Assembly: GCF_003576645.1 (NCBI RefSeq)
Contig: NC_044925.1
Span: 3,674,551 to 3,738,550, forward strand
Direction of reading: 5' to 3'
DNA: 64,000 nt
DNA from: Ipomoea triloba
Taxonomy: Eukaryota; Streptophyta; Magnoliopsida; Solanales; Convolvulaceae
The notes under the pieces are model-generated. The model made no database searches and was not told where the DNA came from. It saw only the letters and a list, made by a program, of their open reading frames with translations. Positions 33,057 through 44,999 of the stretch are shown here, one piece after another (position 1 is the first letter of the stretch; each line of letters starts with the position of its first letter). The translations under genes and the position numbers were made by a program.

Positions 33057-36000
33057 CTAACTTGCTTTCACATGAAGTGCAACTAAAGAAGCATAAACTC
33101 CATCAACAATATCCATAAGCACCTCATGTCTTCCCTTCTCTATAATCACTCCATTCTTGACCACACCAATCAAGTCCGCTCCTCTAATCGTTACTAATCT
33201 ATGAGCAATGACCACGGTAGTCCGGCTCACCATTACTCGGTCCAACGCCTCTTGCACCACGTGCTCCGACTCAGTATCTAGCGCGCTAGTCGCCTCGTCT
33301 AGCAACAGGATTTTTGGATCCTTCAAAATCGCCCTCGCAATGGCTATTCGTTGCTTCTGCCCACCCGATAATTGAGTCCCCCGCTCTCCCACGGCCGTGT
33401 CATAGCCTTGAGGCAGTGAGGAGATAAAGTTGTGAGCATTTGCTAATCTTGCAGCTTGGATGATCTCTTCTTCTGTTACCTCCCCATGTTTGCCATAGGC
33501 TATGTTGTCGCGAATCGACTCGTTGAACAAGATTGGCTCTTGACTCACTAACCCCATCTGTTGCCTCAGCCAACTCAGTTTTAGATTCTTGATGGGAACT
33601 CCATCCAAAAGTATTTCTCCAAAGTCAGGATCATAGAATCTCTCTATTAAACTAATCACTGTTGATTTCCCACTTCCACTTTCTCCCACAAGAGCACAAG
33701 TCTATAAAGAACATATAGATGTTTGATTAGTTAGTTGTAAAGCATGAATGAAAATGGAAATATAAACACCGCCTTGGGGTGGCCTTAACTGGTAAAAGAC
33801 TATTAAGAGATAAACCAGTTTAGGCTACCCATAACTGGTCTTACTCAAAACTAAGAAGGCCAATTTTATTGAGAGTCGAATTTGGTACTTTGAGGTTACT
33901 AAGCCAACAGATGAAAGTTTTGTTAAATACCTTTCCAGCAGGCATGGTTAGGCATAGATCCTTGAATATTTGGATGTCGGGCCGAGTTGGGTACTTGAAG
34001 CTCACATGTTTCAACTCGATATCTCCCCGGACAGCTGACAATGTTGTGCCTTGTTCACTACTAGAATCAATCTTGGGGTTTCTATCGAGAATGTCGAAAA
34101 TAGAAGCAGTAGAATCCTTAGCCTTGTTAAGGTCCGGTGCTAATCCGGTGGCTTGAGAAATCCCCATGGCCGACATCGTCAATGCGAAGAAAACCTGATG
34201 AACACAGATGAAAATGTGTTTAAGATTTGACAAGGAAACTAAAACTTAAAATCAGACCTGTCAAATGTAGTTTTGCCTGTTTTTTTTGAGAATATAGTTT
34301 TGCCTGTTTTAGTACCCTGAAAAGCTCTGTAAATGTTGCTTTGTTGTGATGAATGAAAAATGCCCCAATGTAGAAACAAAAGGCATATGTAAGGTAGAGC
34401 GCTAACGAGCCAAAACCCAAACTCGCTCCGCTAACAACACCAACTTTAACGCCTTGCTTCACCGCCCCTTCGCATTTCTTCTCGTACATAGCCATCACCT
34501 TCTCTTCAGCACAGAACGAAGCCACGGTTCTTATGCTGCTCACAGCATCGCTTGCAACTTGGCTCGCTTCCTCGTACACCACCTGCGAATTGTGGGAAAA
34601 ACATTATCAACACAGCACTGTGAAATCATATGTTAAAAGAAGGATTTTTGTTTTTAAGAAATTAAACCTTAGCATTTGCACTGAATCCCTTGTAAAACTT
34701 GTTCTGGAAGAACCATTGCAGTCCCATTAGTGGCAACAAAACCAGGATTATAAGTGCCAAAATCCAATTGGCAACAAAGGCTATAACAAGCCCTGCCAAC
34801 ACTGTTGCTGTGTTTTGTACAATTAATGCTAAGGCATCTCCCACAAGGCTCCTCATAGTGGAAGCATCCGCGGATAATCTTGCCCCAATCGCGCCACTGC
34901 ATTAGAGGAAAAGAGAAATTCTTGTTAACCTAGAAAGTGAAACAATGATTGCAATTGGTTACGTTCAGGTCAGAGGCCAGTGAAGGGTCAAATCCAGTAC
35001 CTAATGTTATGGCAGTATAAGAAAATAAAGTTATACCTTCACTACGAGCTCTAACTTTTGGCATAGTGCTGGGAGGAAGCTAGGTAAGCGCTTGATCCTA
35101 AAACAGTATTAGTAACGTACCTTGAGTTTTCCGGCTCATCAAACCAGCTGATTTCATGGTAGACTACTTTCTTGAATGTCAGCGATCGAATTCTCTGAAT
35201 CAACTTCCCTCCAGCGACTCCAAAGAAAAAATTCTGTATCGAGGCAACTACCAGACTAACTAGACCGAGGCACACGTACATGGTTGCCCAAAACCTGGAA
35301 TCCTTTTGCAGCTCAGCTCGAGGCTCGAAGAAAATTTTAATTGCTGCGGAGAGCAGCAGTCCAAATACGGGGAAAATCAGGCCATGGATGCCTGCAGCAA
35401 TTGCTCCAATTACCAAATAAGGCCACTCCGGTTTGTTTAGGGAGGCAAGCCGCCTAATCGAAACTCTTTTCCTTTTCTCCAGGGTTCTTTCGTCGGGCTC
35501 TTTGTCATCGGCCTCATCATTTCTGGTTTCATATTCATGAATAGTGTTAATTAGACCTGGAATGGGATAGTTGAGTGAGAATGAATGTCTTGATGATGAT
35601 CCATGGCTCAAAGATCTTCTCACTGCAGATGATCTGTGGCTTGATGACCTAATCAAATCATCTGAATCTGTAGTGATTTCTACTGCATCACCATCCTCTT
35701 TCGTTACCTTCTCGTCTTGCTTATTACTTCCTTGCTGCATTTGGACTAGCTGCGAATACGCCCCATTAGGATCTCGGATCAACTCATCATGAGTTCCTAA
35801 CATTCAGTTAAGAGAATGAATATATAATATCAGATGATTGTTTTGTTTCCAAAAGATTAACTGTTAGTACTTATTGAGCTCCATACCTTGCTCCACGAGT
35901 TTGCCGCTTTGCACCACTGCTATTAGGTCAGCATTTCGGATAGTTGTTAAGCGATGAGCAACAACCACAGTCGTCCTGTTCGACATGACCCTGTCGAGTG

Positions 36001-39000
36001 CATCTTGCACGATTCGTTCTGATTCTGCATCCAAAGCACTCGTGGCTTCATCGAGGAGGAGGATTTTCGGGTTCTTTAGAATCGCCCTCGCAATTGCAAT
36101 CCTTTGCTTTTGTCCACCTGATAGCTGAGTTCCATGTTCACCAACCATGGTATCAAGCCCCTACTAAAACATGACATCTTACATTAATTCCTTAAATTCG
36201 CGAGCACGATTGTTACATAAATGGTTAATGGCTAAACCTTAAACAAAAACAAACAAACAAAAAGGTTACCTTGGGGAGCTTATCAATAAATTTGGCTGCA
36301 TTTGCAAGCTCAGTAGCTGTTCTAATCTCCTCTTCAGTGGCATTCTCCTTACCATAGATTATATTCTCTCTTATTGAAGTTGTGAACAACATTGGCTCCT
36401 GGCTCACCAATCCCATTTGCTCTCTTAACCATTTGAGTTTTAATTTCTTTAAATTGATGTTGTCTAAGAGTACTTCCCCGGCATCAGGATCATAAAACCT
36501 TTCCAGTAAACTGATAACAGTAGACTTGCCACTTCCACTTTGACCCACCAGTGCTACAGTTTCGCCACTCGGGACACGAAGCGAAAATCCAGCAAAAATC
36601 TGCACATCTGGTCTTGCTGGATACCTAAAATACACATCTTTTAGTTCAATCTCGCCCTTGATGTCTTCCAACTCGACCCCGCTCGTGTCTGATGCATCGA
36701 TTGAGGGCTCCCGGTTTATTGTCTCGAACATTTTGTATGCCGCCGCCTGCCCTGATGCAAATGCATTCAGAGATGGAGATGTTTGGCCTAGTGACCTGAA
36801 AGGTTTCAAAATTGATGGTGAATCAGTGAATTCAAAGTGATTATATTGAAAATCGTATAATCCAATTTAGGCTTTTAGTTGAAATGGAACACATGCTTCA
36901 ATTGAAATGGCAGTTAAATTGTGCTACTTACATTCCTCCCATCATAATGGATATCATGACATTGATCACATCTCCCCCTCTGTATCCCTTCAGCAATATA
37001 AATTTGGCTCCACACCAAACAGCTAACCCATAACTGCTAAACAGAACAAGCAATATAGTACCAAGTCCTAAACCAGAAGCCAGCCCTAGCTGTATTGTAG
37101 ATTTATATGCAACATTCAGCTCCCCGTCGTACTTATCTATTGCTCTCTTTTCTCCATTGAATGAGGCAACCTAAAACAGACACAACCAAATCAAAGCCAA
37201 GAAATTTAGAAACTTGAAAACAAGTAAACAATAAGCAGAAAGTCTTTAGGTAACGAGGAAACCCGCAATCACTATTTGGTAGTGTGCACCTGGTAAATCC
37301 TATTTTGTCACCCTAGTCAGCAAAAATCACAAGGAGATAAATCAGTAGTAGGTGGTGTGCACTGGGTAAACTCAGTTTGTGACTCTAGCCCACAAGGACC
37401 ACAAGAGGTAAACCAGCTTAAACTAGGTTGTTCATAATTGATCGGCAAGTCAACAACATAACCAACTTGGCTGAGTTGCTCACAAAATGTTTTTAATTTT
37501 AGAGTGTTTTACCGTTCTGATCCCTCCTATAGTCTGTTCCACTACATTCCCAGCTTTTGCATAAGCAACTTGTCCGCGGCTTGACATTCCAGTCATGATC
37601 TTCGCCGTTGTTCCTGCGGCGATGGCGACGACAGGGATGCATAGACACAGAACCAATGCAAGAAGCCATCCTTTTATGAAGGCAATTATGAAGCCTCCAA
37701 TGAATGTTGACATGAACTGGATGAACTTCCCAACCTACAAATGATCTGTAATTAGGACACAAAAGGGGAAACCATTCTTTTTTCTCTTCTTCCTATTAAA
37801 AGTACCCCATTAAAAATAATAGAGAAACATACGAGTTTATAAGGAAAAAAATATACCACTGACCTGGTTCAAAACAATATTCAGATTGTGTGCTTTCAAT
37901 TAACATAACATAATACGTTAACCCGTATATAATATGTTAATTGCGGGTCCACAATGCAAAATGCAAGGTCAAACACACAAGTTTTGGGCCAAAGTCAACA
38001 ATGCATGATCCATAGTATAACAATTGGTGTATAAAACCATGTGTTAGACTGGCACAATCTTAGATTACTTAGTGGAGTCCAAACTTTCGTTTTAGGGAAT
38101 CTTAGATTACAACACTTCATGCCAAGGACCTTGTGGTCCAGTGACATCAAACCCTTCCCTCCTTTATACGGGAGGTGGTGGGTGCATTGTAATAGAGTTA
38201 GTAGTATTCAAAAAAAAAAGATTACAACACTTCGTTAAAAAGCTCACCTTTTCACCCATAGCTTCTTGGATGAGAATGGTGTCACCAGACATTCGACCAA
38301 TCACCTCTCCGGCTGTTGTTTCAGTGTCAAAAAAGGTAATGTCTTGTCTCAGAATTGCTTTCAGATACATCCCTCTAATTCTAGCAGCTTGCCTTTCTCC
38401 GGTAACCACCCAACAAGACATTTCTGTAATGTCACCATATCCATTATTTCAGGTTAGAAACCTTGAACCTCTAGTCAAAGAACATAGTGAAGATGAGAGG
38501 TGAGAGATAAATGCACTTACGTAAAAATGAGGCAATGCCCGAGCCAATAGCAAGGTACACAAAATTGAGGGATAGCTGAAAATCAGATCAAATGTTATGC
38601 TCACATTCATAAACAAACACATAACTTTTCTGCTCAAATCACTGCTAAAGATATTAAAATTTTACTACAAGAAGAATACACATTAAGAAAAATTACTGAA
38701 AATGAGCAAATCAGAAGTCAAAGACGTTAAGCCTAATATATATATATATATAAGCATAAATTTGCACTACGTCTTGCCCCTTAGACTTTTAGAGTTTTAG
38801 TTGAGATGTACCATATTTTTCTATAGTGCCTTTTCAGCAGTTTTTTGCATGAAAAAATAGAGATTATTATTTGCTTGATTCTCCAGCATGTTTATTAATT
38901 TGGAACAATATATTCTAGCACAGAAAACTTATTTAGATCAAATTAAAATTTACCAATTATTTAACTAATTTATAATGTGATAGTTGTCACAACATTTTAT

Positions 39001-40163
39001 GATCATTTAACTAATTATAAATTGCCAAAGACGCTGCATAATTGTGAGTTGTGACTCTCCCAATAGAAGTTCACAGGTTCCAACCACACTAAAGGCATTG
39101 ACATACAGATACTACGCTTTAACAAAGTTAGTAACCAACAAACTACCCAGGGAAATAAATCGTGTTGTAGATTTTCCTCATCATTCCAAAAATAAAATAA
39201 AAAAGAGGATAAACTGCATCTGTGCAGAATCGAACTAGTAACTTCTATGTATGATTTTATATTCGAAAATGATGTTTACCCATATTTCCCCTTATGATGT
39301 GAGTTTTATTTATTGGGTGTCATGAAATGACTGACCCACGTATACTTAATTAAATACTAAATAATCCCATTATTAGATGCTACCACATAGGAGGGGAAAT
39401 TGGAAAGAAGTTTTTAGGATGGATGTCTAGCTAGCATTACTCTTTTATATTAATAGATGCATTAAACACAAACATATCTCTTCTTCTTCTTTTTTTATAT
39501 ACTCCGGTATTTTTTAATTTACGAAGTATATAACTATAAATTATATAAAAATAAATAAATTATGATATTATAATATTTTGTTGTTTTAGATGTTTATCAA
39601 TTAATTTGAGTAAACAAAGTCTCCTAAACAAAATTGATGTTATGCATACGCCATCCAAATATCCAATATTCCAGACTCAACCCACAAATTTGACTAAATT
39701 TGACTTTTACTGGGGGACAAAAAAAAAGTTTGACTCATAGTACTGACCAAATTTTCTAACAACATAACTCTAAACGTGGCGGTATTTGATCGGAAAGGCT
39801 AAAAAACTTAAGATTTTCCGATGAAGGTTTCGCCGGAAATTCATTAACATAAAGATAAGATAAACAGAACAAAATTATTATTGCATGCACATATATAAAT
39901 ATAATGCGTACCTTAGAGATGACAGGGACAAGATGAGGTGAAGCCACAGTGCCAAAAGAATTGATAAGGTCGCCGAAGATAACCGTCATAAACGGCTGCG
40001 ACATCCCGACGGCGACGGCGGCCAGCGTTCCGACGACCATTAACGCAACATCCACCCTGTCTGCTAAGGAGAAAAGCTTGTAAAACCCCACTTTCGTCGT
40101 CTCATCATCTTTGCCTGAAACTAATTTCTTACTTTCTCCTCTCTCTTCACTATTATGATTCAT
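33057..40163 (-). CDS. ABCB9: ABC transporter B family protein, ABCB9-like full-size P-glycoprotein
   Basis: Twelve exons join in phase on the - strand: 40163-39912, 38575-38521, 38423-38248, 37734-37513, 37170-36932, 36795-36270, 36160-35887, 35796-35121, 34896-34668, 34582-34316, 34194-33931 and 33701-33057, giving 1,274 aa, the normal length. Layout is TMD1 (~35-310), NBD1, acidic/serine-rich linker (~600-690), TMD2 (~700-990), NBD2. NBD1 has Walker [10 protein letters not shown] (399-407), LSGGQ (503-507), Walker B ILLLDEA (523-529) and switch H559. NBD2 has GESGSGKST (1066-1074), LSGGQ (1171-1175), LLLDEA (1192-1197) and H1227. Both ATP sites look competent. The family sits in the plasma membrane and exports auxins or lipophilic compounds; ABCB9 itself has no firm substrate. 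The linker and NBD2 match ABCB9 better than ABCB11/21. A SINE sits in intron 3. Confidence 0.95.
38119..38218 (+). mobile_element. SINE family 1 in ABCB9 intron 3, with 15-bp target duplication
   Basis: It begins ATGCCAAGGACCTTGTGGTC, has box A (CCAGTGACATCAAACC) and ends in an A-run. AGATTACAACACTTC flanks it perfectly (38104-38118 and 38219-38233). Compared with the 19.6-kb copy, most of the segment from box B on is deleted. The clean duplication suggests a fairly recent insertion. Confidence 0.9.
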
Positions 40164-40260
40164 GCTGCGCTTGGTAAAATTTACGTAAACTCTCTCTCTC
40201 TCTATATATATATATCTCTATCTATATATCTGTTTTGTGGCTCCAAATTTATTTACGTGA
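40164..40260 (-). promoter_or_regulatory. ABCB9 leader and core promoter region
   Basis: Reading towards the gene, TATATATATATAG (about 40203-40216) is followed by a GAGAGAGAGAGAG tract (40191-40203) and the leader to ATG at 40163. GA/CT tracts near the start are common in plant promoters. The exact start site cannot be set from sequence. Confidence 0.5.
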
Positions 40261-40640
40261 GATTATTATGAAACCTAGTAGTGATCAGACAAAGAGATGA
40301 GAGAGTCATAACAGGAGTTTAATTAAGGATTTGTTTACGTGAGATAAAACCTAATTATATTATATATAGTCAGACAAAGAGAGTCGCCGTTAAAGTTGCA
40401 ATTCTCTTCGCGTCTGGAAGCCGATTTGTTATCAGCCTGCCCACCCTTTTTAAAATTTTTATAAAATCCATATTTTATGTCTTATAATTTGTATTCGAGT
40501 AATATTTCAACTAATCCAATTAAAATAATTTTATTTTACAAACTAGTTACCACACGCCCACGAATAATCCGATGCTCCATGTTTTTATAAATTAGTGTTT
40601 TAGAATTTATCAAAGTATCATCCAGTGGCGACAGGCCTGC
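40261..40640. other. Upstream flank of ABCB9, nothing recognised
   Basis: Holds a short repeat (TTTACGTGAGAT(T/A)A and ACCTA, at about 40250 and 40336; AGACAAAGAGA at 40289 and 40374). No gene was seen. Confidence 0.4.
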
Positions 40641-40731
40641 CAAAGTGGATCGAAACCCGCGGGCTGGCCCGCACCCGCCCCGCGATGGGACGGGTTAGGG
40701 CCACACAAAAAATAGATGTGGCAATCATGAC

Positions 40732-42679
40732 TTTTCATCCCACATAATTTTGAACATGTTGAATCAACACAGTTACTTATATTTGAAGAAAATCCATCAG
40801 GTAATTTTAGAACTTTTAACCACTCATAAACTGCAATATGCTGATCTCGGCTCAAACTGTAGCTCGCCTTTGGCATAAGATATCTTCCATTATGTTCCAC
40901 CAATTCCAACTGTGGCCTATCACATACTTCCTTTATATCCAAACGAGTAGTAGACGTGTCTTTGTTTTTTTCTTATTCCTTTAACATCCATAACTGTGTA
41001 GAAGATGTTATCAAACACATTCTTCTCTATATGCATTACATCCAGGTTATGACGGAGGAGGTTATCTTTCCAATATGATAAATCCCAGAATATACTTCTT
41101 TTCTTCCAATTATGTGAACATCCAAACCCTTCAAGTCGACCGATTGGGCCATCGGTAATCTTTGGGAACATCAGCACATTAGCCAGCAATTCTTCCCCTG
41201 TCCAAATTCTCGGGGGTCTTGACTTTTCTACCCGTTGTTTGATGAAAGACTCACGATTTTTTCTAAAGGGATGATCCATTGGAAGAAATTGTTGATGACA
41301 ATCAAACCAATCAAACCAACATGTCTTACGCCCATTCTTTAAATAAAAAGATTTAGTATAATAATTGCAATAAGGACATGCTAGTTTTCCTGCAGTTTGC
41401 CATCCAGATAACATATCGTAAGCAGGAAATTCATTGATAGTCCACATCAACATAGCTCGCATCATAAAGTTTTGTTGTAACGAGACATCCTAGAGATGGA
41501 GAGCCCCTTGCCTCGCCCTTTTGCACCTCTCCTTCTTATAAGTTAAAACTCCCGTCTCCCATAACAGTTGAAGCTCATCGATTAAAGGTTGTAGATACAC
41601 ATCAATATTGGCCTTTGGGTTGTGCTCCCCAGGAATAATACAAGTTAAGAATGTATATGGGGGAGTCATGCACATTGAAGGTGGAAGATTATATGGAACA
41701 ACCATAACTGGCCAACAAGAATATGATTTAGCATTTAAACCAAATGGAGAAAAGCCATCAGCACACAAACCTAGTCTGACATTACGAGGATCTGCTCCAA
41801 AGTCAGGATATTGGCTATCAAAGTGTTTCCATGCCTCACCATCAGAAGGATGACACATAACACCGGTTGGCGACGATTTTCATAATGCCATCTCATGTGC
41901 TCAGCAGAACTGGGAGATGCATACAATCGCTGCAATCTAGGGATGAGAGGCAAGTAATGCATCATTTTCTTTGGCACTTCTTTTCCACGAGTACAATTAG
42001 GTGAACGTGGTTTAAAACGAGGCTCACCACAAAACTTACACTGTCTATCATTGATATCAGACTTATAGTATAACATGCAGCTATTAATACAACAATAAAT
42101 CTTCTCATGAGCAAGACCAAGCTTTGAGATCAATTTCTCTAAATCGTAATACCTAGACGGTACTCGAATATTCATCATCTTAAGTGCATATGACAACTCT
42201 GTTTCCTCAACACAAGAAGGGGATAAAGGTTGTCTAGCAGTGCTTAATAAATCATAAAAGTCTTTTGCACTTGTATGTGGATCTTCTTCTTGGTTATTCA
42301 ACACATTAAATGGAATAAATGATGAACCACCTACATCAAACACCATTGTTTCATACTGATTGTTTTCGTTACGTGTCTCTGAAAATTGTTCATTTACTGT
42401 GGGAATAGGCTCACCGTGACATGTCCATACCTAATAATACGGTTCAAATCCCTTCTTATACAAGTGAACACGAACTTCATCAGTAGATAAGTGTACTCTA
42501 TTCTTGCATTTACTACATTGACACCTAATTGTATTTGTCGACTCGTATACTGGAAGTGTGCATGCATAATTAACAAATTCCTCAACACCAGCTAAAAACT
42601 CATCAGTGTATCCTCTCTTTCCAGGCAACAATCGATTATACATCCATTTTCGATGTTCTAGTATACTATCCATATACAC
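40732..42679 (-). pseudogene. TNP2-like CACTA transposase, broken
   Basis: Collinear fragments on the - strand: 42679-42431 (RKWMYNRL...CSKCKN...HLYKKGFEPYY, the transposase-associated domain), 42346-41771 (SRYYDLEKLISKLGLAHEKI, CKFCGEPRF, PLIPRLQRLYAS, MRWHYENRRQP), 41858-41490 (GEAWKHFDSQYPDFGADPRN, VRLGLCADGFSPFG, PYTFLTCIIPGE), 41465-40920 (TMRA-like MMRAMLMWTINEFPAYDMLS, GKLACPYC, LLRHNLDVMHIEKNVFDNIF) and 40942-~40732. The frame changes between pieces 2 and 3 (about 41870). A stop and extra residues interrupt before piece 4. More breaks follow at about 40920. The C-terminal part is missing. Order and motifs identify the transposase_21 family. Confidence 0.9.
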
Positions 42680-43129
42680 CTAGTATAAAAATACAAATTA
42701 AATATCTCACAATCACAATATATATATATATATATATATGAACACCAAATAGATATACCTCATACCTAAATAAATAAATATGTAAATATAATATGCAAAC
42801 TTAATACACATTCCTCATACGCAGTGTAGTGAATACATACATAAATAATTAAATAATAAAAATAAATATATATAATAACATTGCAAGTGTAGTATATCTA
42901 TATACACAAACACAAATAATTAAAAGCTATTATTTTTAATTCATATCTGAATTTGGAATATACTTTGCAACTCTATATGTTGTTACCCATGCTAATTGCG
43001 AACCAAGAACCAAATTTTACAGTAGAAAAGAGAGTAAAAGGAGAAAGAAGTTGAAGAAAATGAGTTGAAATACGCAGCAATGCTTAAATGAGCTGAAATA
43101 CGCAGCAATGCTTAAATATTAAAATTTCC

Positions 43130-43391
43130 GTCCTACATTGACACGTTGGACGGTAATTAATAATACCTACCATTTTGTATTTCACCTACCAGTCAACTCG
43201 GATTTCCGTCCAACGGGCAACCGTTGGACACAAATTCCGACCAACATTTAGTGGTGGACGGAACTTCCGTCCAACGCGTGATAGTTGGACGGACGTTCCG
43301 TCCACTTCTATTTGCGATGGAAAGTTGTGATTTTTTTCAAATTACCATCCAACATTATTGTTGGACGGAAATAGCGAAATTTCCAGCCGTG
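43130..43391. repeat. CACTA subterminal repeats
   Basis: At least eight TTGGACGG(A/T)/(A/T)CCGTCCAAC words in both orientations, spaced 20-40 bp. These are typical transposase-binding arrays next to a CACTA terminus. Confidence 0.8.
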
Positions 43392-43547
43392 TAAGCTAAG
43401 GGTGAGGTGAGGGTGAGGTGGGGAGGGGCAGTTGCCCTTACTGCCCCATATTTGCTCCGTGGCTCAGACAGTTTTTCCTAGGAGGATGATATCAATGGTA
43501 TTGTTCTTTTTTTTTCCTAATGATTTGGTGCTATATTTTGTGCTCAC

Positions 43548-43742
43548 TTGATTCAGAATGAAAGATTAGTATTTGATGCAGCTTCTATTTGTTGCATGTA
43601 TGTAGGAGCGAGGTCACTAATTTCCCCAAAAGGCTATAAAGGATCAGGCTCGTCTGGGTGGGTTATAGATGCCATGTTCAGTATATTTGTGGTTAACCAG
43701 ATCCAAGACGAGATGACAGCAAACGAATGTAAAATTATATAA
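43548..43742 (+). other. 64-residue open frame, possible captured peptidase fragment
   Basis: The frame contains ARSLISPKGYKGSGSSGWVI, DAMFSIFVVNQIQDEM. It lies 150 bp outside the CACTA terminus. The GWV-D-x-x-F/I spacing faintly recalls Ulp1/C48 peptidases often carried by plant CACTA/MULE elements, but no catalytic motif is present. Function not assigned. Confidence 0.3.
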
Positions 43743-43869
43743 TTGATTGCATTAATGATTCTAACAATAGTTGCTACTCTAACATCTTAGCTTGTCAATC
43801 AGTGTCATTTTATGTTTACAATTTTAATAACCTAACTGGAATAAATTATGAAATTTAAAGGTTCTTGGA

Positions 43870-44485
43870 ATTCCTATGGAGAGCAACAGAAACATCCTTC
43901 GCACTACATCTTTACTCACCATGAGAAGAATGGAGGTTCACAATATTTGGCCTATTTATAGATTGGAGGAAGAGACCACCTCTCAACACAATTGGACTGT
44001 GGCTGCACCACCTACTCCAACATGTAATTCTCATTTTGTGGGTTTGTTGAACCATATATATCATACAATTTCATGCATTACTTTCATGCAATTTGGAATT
44101 GATAACAGCACTACTTTCATGCATTTTGGAAAGCTAGAAACCTTGCTGTCTTTTGAGCATAGAATTCCAAAAAAGGTCTCCATGGTATTCGTATTGAAAT
44201 GGATTGTGAAGTGTTGGTCCAAGCCTTGTCTAATAATTTTGTGCCTTATTCGTATTTTGGTCTTGTCTTGAGTGATTGCCGAAAGCTATTAAATTCTATA
44301 GGGTCTTATTCCGTCCATTTCACTAATAGATCGAACAATCATTTAGCTCATGAGCTAGCTAAAGCGGTTTGTCTGGTAGTGATCTTTCAGTTTGTAATTC
44401 CTTTCCTCAGCTCCTATATGTATTCAACACTTTTTCCATTGATATATTTATCTGATGGTTTGGTTTTCCAAAAAAAAAAAAAAAA
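43870..44485 (+). mobile_element. LINE (L1-type) 3' relic: zf-RVT and RNase H pieces
   Basis: 43876-43985 reads NILRTTSLLTMRRMEVHNIW...YRLEEETT, the zf-RVT region that follows plant LINE reverse transcriptases. 44190-44400 reads MDCEVLVQALSNNFVPYSYF, GLVLSDCRKLL and RSNNHLAHELAKAVC, the end of the RNase H-like (RVT_3) domain with its HxxAHxxA motif. The frames are broken between them. The relic ends in a poly-A run (44470-44485), as expected for a LINE 3' end. Confidence 0.8.
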
Positions 44486-44496
44486 CAATGAGAATA

Positions 44497-44674
44497 TTCT
44501 TTTAAATACTACTGACTCTGTTACATTATAGTATCTGTTCATCTATACTTTCTCAATTTATTGAAGCACAAAAAGTCAATACTAAAGTCAATACGGTCCG
44601 TCTCACTGAGGCTCAACCTCATAACCTCCCATTTAGGAAGTCACTATATGCCACTTGACCACAAGGTCCTTAGC
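44497..44674 (-). mobile_element. SINE family 1, full-length, inserted behind the LINE tail
   Basis: On the - strand it starts TAAGGACCTTGTGGTCAAGT and includes GTTGAGCCTCAGTGAGACGG (decayed box B), TGTGCTTCAATAAATTGAGA and the end AGTAGTATTTAAAAG. The direct repeat ACAATGAGAATA (44485-44496, 44675-44686) flanks it. Confidence 0.85.
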
Positions 44675-44999
44675 ACAATGAGAATACTTCAAGGTTCCAA
44701 GGTTCCAAGGAAGACATTTGTGAAAGCATAAAGAAAAACTCATGTAGTTCAACTCTCTGTATCAGTTTCCAACAAATCATTTACAACTCGATCTCAAATG
44801 GGTAAAAATTCTTTAATGAATTTTTTATGGCTATGCGAGCAAGCACTGGTCTGAGGATGAATATAAATGAATTCAGTTTAGTAAATCATTAGAATACAGA
44901 GAGAGGCACTAATATCCAGTAGAAAGTAACTGGTTTTGAATCAACACGGGATGTCATCGGCATTGTGCAGAGAGATAAAGTACACGGAGGGAGCGCATC

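Larger units (their letters stand above)
40641..43391 (-). mobile_element. Decayed CACTA (En/Spm) DNA transposon
   Basis: The 5' terminus on the - strand, at 43391, reads CACGGCTGGAAATTTCGCTA, close to CACTA-type ends. It is followed by subterminal repeats (43130-43391) of TTGGACGGAA and its complement. Downstream lie pieces of a TNP2-type transposase. The 3' end is gone: after about 40730 the sequence changes to a GC-rich segment (40640-40700) from another repeat. The element is inactive. Confidence 0.8.

Noticed and set aside
40610..40700. GC-rich coding continuation of the CACTA transposase
   Set aside because: The similarity to TNP2 stops at about 40730. The GC-rich segment is part of a different repeat and its translation (PSHRGAGAGQPAG) is not transposase-like.
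43876..44531. A real plant gene of 110-131 aa
   Set aside because: The motifs are LINE zf-RVT and RNase H in broken frames, ending in poly-A. Better explained as a LINE relic.
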